Virus record (IMG/VR): IMGVR_UViG_3300037493_002835 | Coordinates: 1 to 32,997 of that record | DNA length: 32,997 bases | Origin: a virus | Direction: 5' to 3' (one strand) | In this document: positions 21,201-28,400 of the stretch, piece after piece | Layout: each line of letters begins with the position of its first letter | Position numbering within the stretch: the stretch's first letter is position 1 | Notes under the pieces: model-generated | The model's database searches: none | Seen by the model: the letters and a program-made list of their open reading frames with translations, nothing else | Told to the model about the DNA's origin: nothing | Translations under genes and position numbers: made by a program

Positions 21201-24200
21201 CGTGGGGATGTTGTCCGCTGCCCGCAAGCGGATCACCTTATCGAATGTCTTGAAGATACCGCGAGCTTGCGCGTAGAACCTCCCGGTGCGGATGGGCGAC
21301 TCCGCGCCCACAGCCCGCACCACGTTCTCCATCGCGTCCATGATCGTCGGGATGTCCACCTGGCCGGGCACGATGCGTTCCATCGCCACGGGCATACGCC
21401 CGGAACTATGCACCCCAGACGGCACACCCGGCGGAATGGGTGGCATCATTGGATCGCCCACGGCAGACGTGCCTTTGCCGGGCTTTAATCTCGCAGGTTT
21501 TGCCACCACACCGCCGCGCGCTTCCGCTGACCACTTCTCGGCATTGAAACCGGGACGATCAGGTTCGGTGTAACCCTTACCACCGGACGATGTGTTTAAT
21601 TTTTGCGCCCGTTCGAGGGTTCGATTGATTGCGTAATGAGTTTTCTCGATTGTGAATGTGCCATCGCCTGGTATTTCCACCGTCACAGTGCCAGAGCGCT
21701 CCGGGTAAGCCAGCTTCTCCAACACACCGCCAGCCCACTCCTTAGCTTTTGAAATATCAACTGGGGATTTAAGCTGGCCGACTATATTTGACGTTCGAGT
21801 TCCCGATTTGCCAGATGTCTCGTAAATGCGAGCAACCCAACCATCCAAAGTTTTTGCCGCCTCAGAAACTTCAATAATGACATCGCCAAGACTGTAATTA
21901 AATTCACGCTTTCCGCCGCGAGTGATAACTTTGGATTCTTTGAACTCAGGCGTTGGTATATCGGCAGCCAATTTCTCCAACCTCTGAACCAATTCCGTTT
22001 TGATCTCCTTGGCGGCGCGTTTGGGAGATAGGAGTTGGGAGTTGGGAGATTGGGCAGGTTTGACCGGCTCAGTTTTCCCCCCATCTGCCATCTGCTTTCT
22101 GCCATCTGCCACATCCGTCACATGCTCCTGCACCTTCGCCACCGCCGCCACCGGAGTCGCAGCGGGTTTAGCCGATTCTGGAAATTTAACAATGCCCATC
22201 TCCTGCATGGCCCTGACGAAATCAGCCTTTGTGGTTTCGCGCAGGACGTGGCCGACACGATACGATGTAGCGCGGTTTCTGACCCTTTCCGCTTCTGCTT
22301 TTGACAATCCCGCATCCACAAGTGCTTTTGTCAGCTTACTTGTCTGCGCTCCAATCTCGGATGCCGTCGTTGGCCCACCCCACTTGGTCTTAATACTCTC
22401 AAGAGCGGTAATAAATTCTTGGCCCTGCACCTTCGCCACCGCCGCCACCGGACTCGCAGCGGGTTTGGCTTTGTTCAGAAGATGATTTGCAAAATCATAT
22501 TCCGCCTTCGTCACAACAAAGAATCCGCCGCGCGTCTCGTTCTCTAGCCTGTATTCTGCTTTTTGTCCGGCGGCAGCTTTGCGCTTGGCATGGTCCGCCT
22601 GCTGGCGATTATCCATGCGGTTAAATTGGGTGCGCGACGGGTCTTTGACTGCCGCAACCTGTTCCACTGTCGGCTTCCAGCCATCGGCCAACATCTGCGG
22701 AATCACGTCTTTGCGTGGGCCGTCGTAAATCTTGTCTCCGCTTCGCTTGGCGACACGCTCCAGTAACACCTTCTCCGCTTTACCCGCTGCCAGCGGCGTC
22801 ATCTGCGACGTAAAATCTACAACTTCCTGCCCCACTTTTGAAAGCCGGTCAGCTTGTTGTTTTGCGGCTTGCGCTTGATCCTTGGCAGCCTTCTCTGCCG
22901 CCACCTTCGCGGCGGCGGATGCGGTCATTTCTTGCCGTTGCTTTGCCGAGATTCCACCCCATTCATCTATCGCTGCCCCAATAGCTTCAATGTTTCCGGG
23001 AAGTTTCTTGCCCAACAACTCGAACACCACGGACTTGGTGCTGTCATTAAAACCTTTCCCGTGCATCGTCCAGCCACGCAATCCCTCAACGTCTTTGCGG
23101 TTTATCATGTCCGCAATCTTTTGCCCCATTGCCGTCCATGAGTTGTCCGGTTCGCGTTTCTTGTAGAGAGACTCGACAACTTCCGGCGAGATTTCCCCGC
23201 CAGCCTTGGCTTCGGGTGCTTTTGTGGTTTTCTGAGTTTCGGCTGGAACACTCTGTGCCCTCGGTGTCTCTGTGGCTAACGATCTGATATCAAACTGCTC
23301 TGCGGCGACCTGCTCGCGCATGGCTGCCACCTCATCAAGCACGTTTGAATACTTGTCGCTGACTTCAAACGTCGCCTTTAATGGATAGCCCCGATCTCTA
23401 GCCTCAATGCGAGCCAAATCCCAATCATAAATGTTTGTGTATGGGCTTTGTTCATATTCTGCCCGGCTGTGCCGGGCTGCAAACGCGGCGGCCTCAGCGC
23501 GAACATCCCCGGCGACTGGAGCAGACGCGGCTTGTGAAGTGGTGGCCGCGCGCGAAGGCGCAGCCGGTATTGGTGCAGGCGTCGTTTCAGCCACCGGGGA
23601 AATTTCAGACGGACGCGGCTCAGGAATTGAGTCTTGAGTCGCGGGTCTTGTGGCTCGTGTCGGGGACTCAGGACTCAAGACTTTAGGCTCAAGGCTTTGC
23701 CTCGGCGTTGTCCCCTCCCACGTCGGCACGCTCGCGCCTTCCTCGGCAGGCCCGGCATTGCGACGGTTGAAATCTCTCTCAATGCCCCGCATCGTCTCCG
23801 CGTTCGCGCTCGCCCGATCCGCCAGCACCTTGTCCGTGTTCTTCAACCGTTCACTGTGCCCCATCGTGCCCAGGAGAAACATGCTGCCCACATTGCCCGC
23901 CGCTGCGATCCACGCATCGCCCTGTTCTTCCTCCGGCAACTGGCTGATGTGATACGCCTCATCCGCGCCGATGAATCCCGCCGCACCCGCTGCCCCGCCG
24001 ATCTTCCCGAACGCTTGCAAGGCCGCCTCGCCGCTCACGCCTGCCCGTGCCGCCATGTTCTGCACCACCGCGCCGACCTTGCTGCCGATGAACGGCAACG
24101 CCGCTGCGATGGCCGCGTTCTTGGGTGAGAACCCTTCCGGCGTGAACCCGAACGCCAACGCGCCCGCGTAGGGATTTACCGCTGCAATCGCCATCTGCGG

Positions 24201-24659
24201 CGTGCTGCGAATCAATCCTTCCCCGCCACGAATCCCCGCCTGCACCGGCACGGGATATTTGCGAATGGCTTGATCCGTGGTCAGTCCGGGCCTCTGTTCT
24301 GTGTCAGCGGGTAGCCCGGCAATCTCCTCGATGCCGTGTTGCATCGCCGCCACGCCACCCTCGTAAGCCACATTGCCCACGTCATACAACCCTTGGCCGA
24401 TGGCGGCAGGCAGGTCGTGATACAGAGCCGTGGTGAGTCCTGTGCCCGCCTCGTTCATGGCATTGCCCGCGAGCCGATACTGTTCGTCTCGCGCTGCGCG
24501 TTCGCTCATGCCCGCCCATTGATCGGGCGTGATGACTTGCGGATTGGACTTACGGGCGTGAGCAAACAATTCGCTTGCGTCTTGCTCTGTGGGTGGGGCG
24601 TCACCCTCCACCACCAACGTCGTGCCCGTCTCAGAATCCTCGATCTGATAGCGTGCCAT
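18288..24659 (-). CDS. Giant polyvalent virion protein with a zincin motif (2,123 aa)
   Basis: Phage 'polyvalent' proteins of this size ride in the virion and are thought to enter the host with the DNA. Regions in order: a helical, alanine-rich N-terminus with possible membrane-active segments (150-235); low-complexity linkers (310-390, 460-490, 730-745, 830-880); a lysine- and alanine-rich coiled coil (575-610); a metalloprotease-like site with HEVAH at 1156-1160 and a candidate third ligand Glu1212 or Glu1216 in AEGFSE; and a C-terminal part around 1630-1910 (NPLRDLPTFMHQSL, YNWWRNKDEEWYRNLPWRER) resembling the LPD38-type domain of polyvalent proteins. Several linkers are encoded by dispersed repeats. 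The start at 24659 follows the preceding stop by four bases. Confidence 0.8.
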   Translation of the reverse strand: MARYQIEDSETGTTLVVEGDAPPTEQDASELFAHARKSNPQVITPDQWAGMSERAARDEQYRLAGNAMNEAGTGLTTALYHDLPAAIGQGLYDVGNVAYEGGVAAMQHGIEEIAGLPADTEQRPGLTTDQAIRKYPVPVQAGIRGGEGLIRSTPQMAIAAVNPYAGALAFGFTPEGFSPKNAAIAAALPFIGSKVGAVVQNMAARAGVSGEAALQAFGKIGGAAGAAGFIGADEAYHISQLPEEEQGDAWIAAAGNVGSMFLLGTMGHSERLKNTDKVLADRASANAETMRGIERDFNRRNAGPAEEGASVPTWEGTTPRQSLEPKVLSPESPTRATRPATQDSIPEPRPSEISPVAETTPAPIPAAPSRAATTSQAASAPVAGDVRAEAAAFAARHSRAEYEQSPYTNIYDWDLARIEARDRGYPLKATFEVSDKYSNVLDEVAAMREQVAAEQFDIRSLATETPRAQSVPAETQKTTKAPEAKAGGEISPEVVESLYKKREPDNSWTAMGQKIADMINRKDVEGLRGWTMHGKGFNDSTKSVVFELLGKKLPGNIEAIGAAIDEWGGISAKQRQEMTASAAAKVAAEKAAKDQAQAAKQQADRLSKVGQEVVDFTSQMTPLAAGKAEKVLLERVAKRSGDKIYDGPRKDVIPQMLADGWKPTVEQVAAVKDPSRTQFNRMDNRQQADHAKRKAAAGQKAEYRLENETRGGFFVVTKAEYDFANHLLNKAKPAASPVAAVAKVQGQEFITALESIKTKWGGPTTASEIGAQTSKLTKALVDAGLSKAEAERVRNRATSYRVGHVLRETTKADFVRAMQEMGIVKFPESAKPAATPVAAVAKVQEHVTDVADGRKQMADGGKTEPVKPAQSPNSQLLSPKRAAKEIKTELVQRLEKLAADIPTPEFKESKVITRGGKREFNYSLGDVIIEVSEAAKTLDGWVARIYETSGKSGTRTSNIVGQLKSPVDISKAKEWAGGVLEKLAYPERSGTVTVEIPGDGTFTIEKTHYAINRTLERAQKLNTSSGGKGYTEPDRPGFNAEKWSAEARGGVVAKPARLKPGKGTSAVGDPMMPPIPPGVPSGVHSSGRMPVAMERIVPGQVDIPTIMDAMENVVRAVGAESPIRTGRFYAQARGIFKTFDKVIRLRAADNIPTAAHEVAHAVSDAVFGSSGSAALMRAMKPSPLYKQAVAELRALGRALYGSTKPSAGYTAEGFSELTRLWLTTENAAKSAPHAAKWLESELFAAQPELKRSMTAARELVDVWRGQGAEGRAAAQSKGQDTRFEQLKKIAKEYLGKQAQVEEFAPLEELSRGFERISGKRLAPSQDPFMLATANRGVAGHILENFVERGVQDIWGNRTGPSLKEAFARLKPVDAENFRNYLWSRRALERWGKGKNPGLTLEDATYLKNKLETPAFIDAASKWYQWWDGVLEYVKAASPATNGPLVDAIRAGSSDYVPLARVLPESAQRAAQSRMGAGMMKMHGSGLPVREIYLQSLLTAERLISRAHKDMVLDSVFKLSQTEGMGWLVERVPRTKVMEGLNIEKIREQLEGMGVDTTAIPADTLLKYASHMDRPTGSDPIMVRVVNGKPEWYQVPAGLFDLLQGVDAPRLGKVADLFLGVPNRAFKMGTTGLRASFSLVTNPLRDLPTFMHQSLAGNPASRMAEYIGSLKDIVQAGLTGKESANWQTFKQLGIGGGTFLGGDIRQAQREVKGLFRGKVFRRLASPVETLREALSFTESAPRLAEMNLVGKESGWKPGARLTPDQAVAMKVAAKRVTTDFSAGGRVGKMVNQAVPFYNAVIQGTRSFGRAFKKEQGFKTKDHAAAKATLTGLALLTLPTIYNWWRNKDEEWYRNLPWRERYLYTNVDAGDGTIVQVPRPAEWGNVFQVVPEILLDSWYQRDPVYLKEGLKHIFATQNPLDYPVLLKLAKEQWSNRIDFFDKPIVPRGELDLPPGQQRAYFSSIIAKSLGDAFPNTVSPRRVDAAVRGIFGGVGSDLADAPGAMMRMMGIKDSGVRESEPADIPVMGRLFRRGGEFSANGRYLADFWDSYMQHQARLKGNTHSLKAGGQPTATSKELVSARILTAYHAAIKLQMEMAARATEQEDRRRLYKQATETARRALEATK
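22023..22112. repeat. Simple-sequence repeats inside the giant gene
   Basis: Two short-period tracts lie in one linker: GGGAGATAGGAGTTGGGAG and its repeat (22023-22050), and CCATCTGCCATCTGCTTTCT with a further CCATCTGCC (22080-22112). On the minus strand they encode the NSQLLSPK and ADGRKQMADGGK parts of residues 850-880. The period and base composition differ from the flanking coding sequence. Confidence 0.6.
22128..22170. repeat. 43-bp direct repeat in the giant gene, copy A
   Basis: This tract and 22425-22467 differ at about two positions and lie 297 bp apart, exactly 99 codons. Both encode KPAA(S/T)PVAAVAKVQ, a proline- and alanine-rich linker. The repeat separates two helical units and would permit recombination that deletes or adds a unit in frame. 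Confidence 0.75.
22425..22467. repeat. 43-bp direct repeat in the giant gene, copy B
   Basis: This is the partner of 22128-22170, encoding residues 732-745 (KPAASPVAAVAKVQ). Confidence 0.75.
23249..23280. repeat. CACAGAG-type dispersed repeat inside the giant gene
   Basis: On the minus strand this reads GCCACAGAGACACCGAGGGC followed by ACAGAG, a form I recognise as a widely scattered chromosomal repeat (CACAGAGACACAGAG-like) in several Gram-negative groups. Here it is read in frame and encodes ATETPRAQSV (about residues 462-471) in a linker. The identification with the chromosomal repeat is from memory. Confidence 0.5.
23627..23686. repeat. Palindromic AGTCTTGAGTC repeat inside the giant gene
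   Basis: AGTCTTGAGTC at 23631-23641 is inverted as GACTCAAGACT at 23672-23682, with further GGACTCA copies between. The element encodes part of the linker at residues 325-345. Its style (short ACTCAAG units in a palindrome) recalls the intergenic palindromes at 1627 and 8572. Confidence 0.5.
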
Positions 24660-24663
24660 GAGA

Positions 24664-25575
24664 TTATTTGAGTTCGACTATTTTGAAACGATTGGTTGCC
24701 GACGTGGCAGGCGGCGCGGAACTGGTGGAGTCGTTGCCACTGGCTGATTTCTTGGCACGTCTTGCATCATCCAATTCATTTGACCAATACGATTTTAATT
24801 CCGGGTTGGAGATAATGATGGGGTCTTTGAGCGCGTCCATCGCCGCCTTCTCGCGTCTGCCCGCATCGGCGAACTCGATGGCCGGTGTCACCTGGCCGCG
24901 ATTCTTACTGTAAGCGTCGGCCTTCACGTTCGGGTCTTGGACGATGCCCGCCATGTTGCCACGTCGCCAGCCGACCGCACCCGGAATGTTCGGCACGGGA
25001 TCGTATTGGATTGCGCCGAGGTCGGCGCGCGCACCCTCGCCCCCGCCCATCTCCCCATACGCGCGCATGAGTTTGTATTGGTCATCCGGGTTCACGCCGG
25101 ATTTCTGCATCAGATTGAATCTGTCCTCGCTGCTGATCGGTCCGCCGATGGTTTCCCCGCGATACAGCGGTCCGAACGTGCCGGGCGGTATCTGCATCGG
25201 CGTGGTCATGTTCGTGTTGCTGCGTTGGAATTGGGCAATCGCATCCGCCTGTTGCTTCTGTTGTTGGAAGGCGTATTGTTCCTGCTGCATCTTCTGATTG
25301 GCCGCCGCAAACTGTTGGATGCCGCGCTCAATCTCTTGCTTGGCGATGAAGCCTTTCACCATTCCCGTCGCGCCTTCGAGTCCGGCGTTGTTCAGTTCCT
25401 TGGCGTCCAGTCCCAACTGTTCGCCCATCGCGATGTAGGTCTTGTGAGATTTCGCGTCCGCCTTGACCTGTTCCTCTCGCTTTTGTTTGTCGCCGATGAA
25501 TTGCATCAGCGCGTTGCCCCAGCCGCTCATGTCCGCGCGAAACGGCACAGATTGTATTCCCGGTGCGTATGGCAT
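24664..25575 (-). CDS. Probable internal or structural virion protein (303 aa)
   Basis: The protein is rich in glutamine in its middle (AAANQKMQQEQYAFQQQKQQ, 100-120), with a preceding helical part and a glycine- and proline-rich region (IPPGTFGPLYRGETIGG) that resembles virion-associated proteins. The C-terminus is polar, with serine and threonine. No family is named. The ATG at 25575 has AAAGGAAA eight bases upstream. It directly precedes the giant gene and may be its partner inside the capsid. Confidence 0.65.
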   Translation of the reverse strand: MPYAPGIQSVPFRADMSGWGNALMQFIGDKQKREEQVKADAKSHKTYIAMGEQLGLDAKELNNAGLEGATGMVKGFIAKQEIERGIQQFAAANQKMQQEQYAFQQQKQQADAIAQFQRSNTNMTTPMQIPPGTFGPLYRGETIGGPISSEDRFNLMQKSGVNPDDQYKLMRAYGEMGGGEGARADLGAIQYDPVPNIPGAVGWRRGNMAGIVQDPNVKADAYSKNRGQVTPAIEFADAGRREKAAMDALKDPIIISNPELKSYWSNELDDARRAKKSASGNDSTSSAPPATSATNRFKIVELK

Positions 25576-25586
25576 AAATTTCCTTT

Positions 25587-25907
25587 TTAGTAACTGCTTT
25601 TACTCTGCTGATTTCCCACCCCAGTGCCCGCTGTGTAGCCTTTGTAAGCGTTTTGGTAGGGCGACTTGTTCATCTGCGAACCGAATCCATCTTGCGCAGT
25701 GCCCTTGCCCAATACTGACATCATCTGATCATACCAATTCACCGCGCCGGTCACGGTGGTCGGGCCGCCCGTAGTTTCCAGCAGGCTCTTGCTGGCGGGC
25801 GTCAGCGTGGTGTCTTTCTTTGCGCCCGCCATAAAACTCAGCGCGCGCCAGCCGCCACCGCCACCACGGGCGGATGTTCCTGATGGTTGATTATTCTGAT
25901 AGGGCAT
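25587..25907 (-). CDS. Short glycine-rich virion-module protein (106 aa)
   Basis: The N-terminus is polar and glycine-rich (NQPSGTSARGGGGGWRALSF), and the C-terminus is rich in glutamine, serine and tyrosine (SPYQNAYKGYTAGTG, NQQSKSSY), composition typical of disordered virion parts. No family is recognised. The ATG at 25907 lies eight bases after AAGGA and overlaps the end of the glycosyltransferase-like gene by 17 bp. Its start MPY resembles that of the following 303-residue protein. Confidence 0.6.
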   Translation of the reverse strand: MPYQNNQPSGTSARGGGGGWRALSFMAGAKKDTTLTPASKSLLETTGGPTTVTGAVNWYDQMMSVLGKGTAQDGFGSQMNKSPYQNAYKGYTAGTGVGNQQSKSSY

Positions 25908-26715
25908 AATTGTTATCCTTTTGACGAGTGACAGATTGCCACCAGCGCGGGCCGTTCCCCTGCTCTTGATAATAGAAGTCTTGCTGATGTTTCAGGCCGC
26001 GCGCCAGTTCCGGGTTGGCACAGATCGCCCGTTGCTTGGCCGCAAAATTGTCCACGCTCAAGTGTTTGCCAATCACATCCGCATACGTCCCACAATGCAG
26101 ATGTTCAAATCCGGCATCCTGTTCCGGCGTGAACGGCGTGCCGATACCTGCCTGCCACAGCCCGGCGGTGCTATCGTAGAACAGGGGTTTGCCTCCGCGT
26201 TGCGGCACAAAATGTTGACGGATGAACTGCGTCTCTGCTGCCGGGAACACGCTGGGCACATGCTGCGTCATCCAGTGGCGCGTCCACGCCCGGATGGTTT
26301 GCGGGTTCAGCAACATCAAGCACGTATGCAGTCGCTCCACATGCCAGCACCCCGTCCATTCCTCGTTGAACCCTGGCTCAAAACGCCCGATGAAATGTTC
26401 AGGCACAGACAGCAGTGATTCCATGTTGTGCCAGAAAATCATGTCGGTGTCGCAAATGCCAAACGGTTGCCCCTGCGTCTCGATCAATGTCTCTATCCAA
26501 GCGTCGTGCGTCGTCTGCGGTATCCAGACAAACTCGCACCCGCAAGATTCCGCCGCCCCCCGCACCTGCTCGCGCGAGTCGCCGAATAGCCCATTGGCGA
26601 ACACCCGCACCGGCCAGGTTGGAAATCCGACCCGCAGCGTTTTGAACACCAGCAACGCCGCATCTAACAACGCAGGATTGCGAACAGTGACGAGGATGTT
26701 AAGCGGCGTCATCAT
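25891..26715 (-). CDS. Glycosyltransferase-like protein (274 aa)
   Basis: The N-terminal half reads as a Rossmann-like sugar transferase: LNILVTVRNPALLDAALLVF, then WPVRVFANGLFGD, and a DxD motif, GICDTDMIFWHN (Asp89, Asp91), that would hold the metal and nucleotide-sugar. Acidic and tryptophan-rich segments (FEPGFNEEWTGCWHVERLHT) follow. It may sugar-coat a virion protein, DNA or host surface; which one is not shown. It is embedded among virion genes, ATGA-coupled upstream, so it is expressed late. A nucleotide-sugar fold without transferase activity remains possible. Confidence 0.65.
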   Translation of the reverse strand: MMTPLNILVTVRNPALLDAALLVFKTLRVGFPTWPVRVFANGLFGDSREQVRGAAESCGCEFVWIPQTTHDAWIETLIETQGQPFGICDTDMIFWHNMESLLSVPEHFIGRFEPGFNEEWTGCWHVERLHTCLMLLNPQTIRAWTRHWMTQHVPSVFPAAETQFIRQHFVPQRGGKPLFYDSTAGLWQAGIGTPFTPEQDAGFEHLHCGTYADVIGKHLSVDNFAAKQRAICANPELARGLKHQQDFYYQEQGNGPRWWQSVTRQKDNNYALSE

Positions 26716-26915
26716 CCCATGAACTCCAGCAGTTTGTATTCTCCGGGCTGCACCACATCACCCTGCCGGACGCCTCGACTTTGGATGCGGATGCGTTTAG
26801 CCATGCGGCCTGCGGCGTCTATGACACTGCCCACATAATGCACCCCTTCGACACTGATAGAGGCGAACCTACCAATGGGCGATGTCTTGGAACGCTTTGC
26901 GGTTGAATAGCTCAC
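26712..26915 (-). CDS. Small beta-rich protein (67 aa)
   Basis: The core SISVEGVHYVGSVIDAAGRM and AKRIRIQSRGVRQGDVVQPG is strand-rich with alternating charges, like a small barrel or head-tail fitting. No family is recognised. The GTG start at 26915 forms GTGA with the upstream stop, and its own stop forms ATGA with the glycosyltransferase-like gene. Confidence 0.6.
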   Translation of the reverse strand: MSYSTAKRSKTSPIGRFASISVEGVHYVGSVIDAAGRMAKRIRIQSRGVRQGDVVQPGEYKLLEFMG

Positions 26916-27085
26916 TCGTCCATGTCCTCGGTATTATTGTCCAGTAACGCCTTCTCTATTTTCATCAGTAGATGGCGCACGGGGGCATCATGCACCATTG
27001 AACTTAGCGCACACAATGTGGTCAGAAGCATCAGTGCCGAACTCTCGCCTAACGCCGCAGCCACTTTATCTTTTAGTTGCATCAT
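26912..27085 (-). CDS. Small helical protein (57 aa)
   Basis: The product begins MMQLKDKVAAALGESSALML and contains LCALSSMVHDAPVRHLLMKI; it appears to be two helices with a moderately hydrophobic face. No family is recognised. The frame is open upstream to 27244, but the ATG at 27085 overlaps the preceding stop as ATGA and has a good GAAAGG before it, so I chose it. Confidence 0.6.
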   Translation of the reverse strand: MMQLKDKVAAALGESSALMLLTTLCALSSMVHDAPVRHLLMKIEKALLDNNTEDMDE

Positions 27086-27525
27086 ATCGCCTTTCCGTCG
27101 CTCGTGTGATGTTCCAGCCAGCACGTTGCCCGAAGCTCCAGGCTTAGGCCGCGCGCGTGATCGTAGCCGCCACAAATCTGCGCGATGGCAATGACCATCT
27201 CCGCCCCGAAATGGCGGTAGTGATCGGCGAACTCGCGTTGCCACGGCACATCACTTTTCTCCCAAGCCAACGTGTCCGCGTAAGCGTTCGTGCAGTTCAA
27301 CACCACCTGCTTCAAGCGCGATTCGTGCGCCCGGAAGAACGGCGCGGTGTAAAGCTCCAAGGCCAGCACATAAACCCGCTGCCGAAACTCCGGCGTCGTC
27401 TCCTCGTCCTCGATGTCGTCAATCGCGTGGACATACTCGCGCCACAAGTTAAGCCAGGCCATCGCAGAAACATTCCCGCAACACACGCGCTCCAACGCTT
27501 TTTGGTCTTGCTCTAGGGGATTCAT
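27082..27525 (-). CDS. Hypothetical late phage protein (147 aa)
   Basis: The protein is helical and rich in aromatic and acidic residues (MAWLNLWREYVHAIDDIEDE, then RQRVYVLALELYTAPFFRAH). No family is recognised with certainty; size and position suit an assembly factor or internal virion protein. The ATG at 27525 follows the upstream stop within a few bases. Confidence 0.65.
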   Translation of the reverse strand: MNPLEQDQKALERVCCGNVSAMAWLNLWREYVHAIDDIEDEETTPEFRQRVYVLALELYTAPFFRAHESRLKQVVLNCTNAYADTLAWEKSDVPWQREFADHYRHFGAEMVIAIAQICGGYDHARGLSLELRATCWLEHHTSDGKAI

Positions 27526-27526
27526 G

Positions 27527-28363
27527 TCAGTAACTCATCGCGCTGCTCATCATTCCCGTCCGGTTGTTGCCCGTCGCAATCCGCGCGGCGGCGTCTGCAT
27601 TGTAATTCGTGTTGTTCACGTCGCTGGCATACGGGCTTAACTGCTCCCAATTCGTCGGCGCATCGCCGACCTTATCCGCCATGCCCATAAGCCCGTTCAG
27701 GTTGCCCGAATCTGCCGCGCCCAGCGCGTAGCTGTTGGCGGGGGCGGTGTAGAACTGGTTTTCCATGCCCGCCACACCTTGCGCGAACTGTTGCCGTTGT
27801 TGCTGGCGACCATCCCCAAACCGGCTCAACTGCAACGCTTCTTCCAACATGCCCGGCTGCGTTCTGCCCAAGCCACGATTTGACCAATCTTGACGCACCG
27901 GCTGCACCGTGTTGTAGATGTCCTGTGGCGCAAGTTGGTTTTCTGCCTGCAATCCCATCATGGCTTGCCGGTTCAATTCATCCATCAACGCTTGCTGTTG
28001 CGGGTTGGACGCCCGCATGGACGACGCCAATGGGCCGCCATACTGGTTCAAGTTGGAATAGCCCGCGCCGGCTTGCGCCCCGGATAACATCGGCATCGCC
28101 CGCATGTATTGATCCAGCACACCCGGCGTCTGGCCGTTCCCGTAGAGAGACAGGTTTTGATTCTGCAACCCCAACTGAGTGTATTTCGGCGCATACTCCT
28201 GCTGATTTTTATAGAGGTCCTCAGACGACGCCAGCATGTTCCGCATCTCGCCGGCAAAATCCCTAGGGGGCGGCGCTTTCACCTTTAGGGCATTATCAGC
28301 CCCCGCGATGCTTCCCAATGGAGACGTAAAAAAACCTCCTACACTTTTCCAGCTTAATCCCAT
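27527..28363 (-). CDS. Probable virion structural protein (278 aa)
   Basis: The protein is rich in asparagine, glutamine, glycine and methionine (NQNLSLYGNGQTPGVLDQYM, QQRQQFAQGVAGMENQFY) and has a polar C-terminus with repeated NNTNYNADAA. This composition is usual for proteins of the phage interior or tail tip. The first 20 residues are moderately hydrophobic (GLSWKSVGGFFTSPLG). The ATG at 28363 has AAAGGA upstream. No family is recognised. Confidence 0.65.
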   Translation of the reverse strand: MGLSWKSVGGFFTSPLGSIAGADNALKVKAPPPRDFAGEMRNMLASSEDLYKNQQEYAPKYTQLGLQNQNLSLYGNGQTPGVLDQYMRAMPMLSGAQAGAGYSNLNQYGGPLASSMRASNPQQQALMDELNRQAMMGLQAENQLAPQDIYNTVQPVRQDWSNRGLGRTQPGMLEEALQLSRFGDGRQQQRQQFAQGVAGMENQFYTAPANSYALGAADSGNLNGLMGMADKVGDAPTNWEQLSPYASDVNNTNYNADAAARIATGNNRTGMMSSAMSY

Positions 28364-28400
28364 AATGTTCCTTTCATCTTGTTCTCATCAAACAGTTCAC

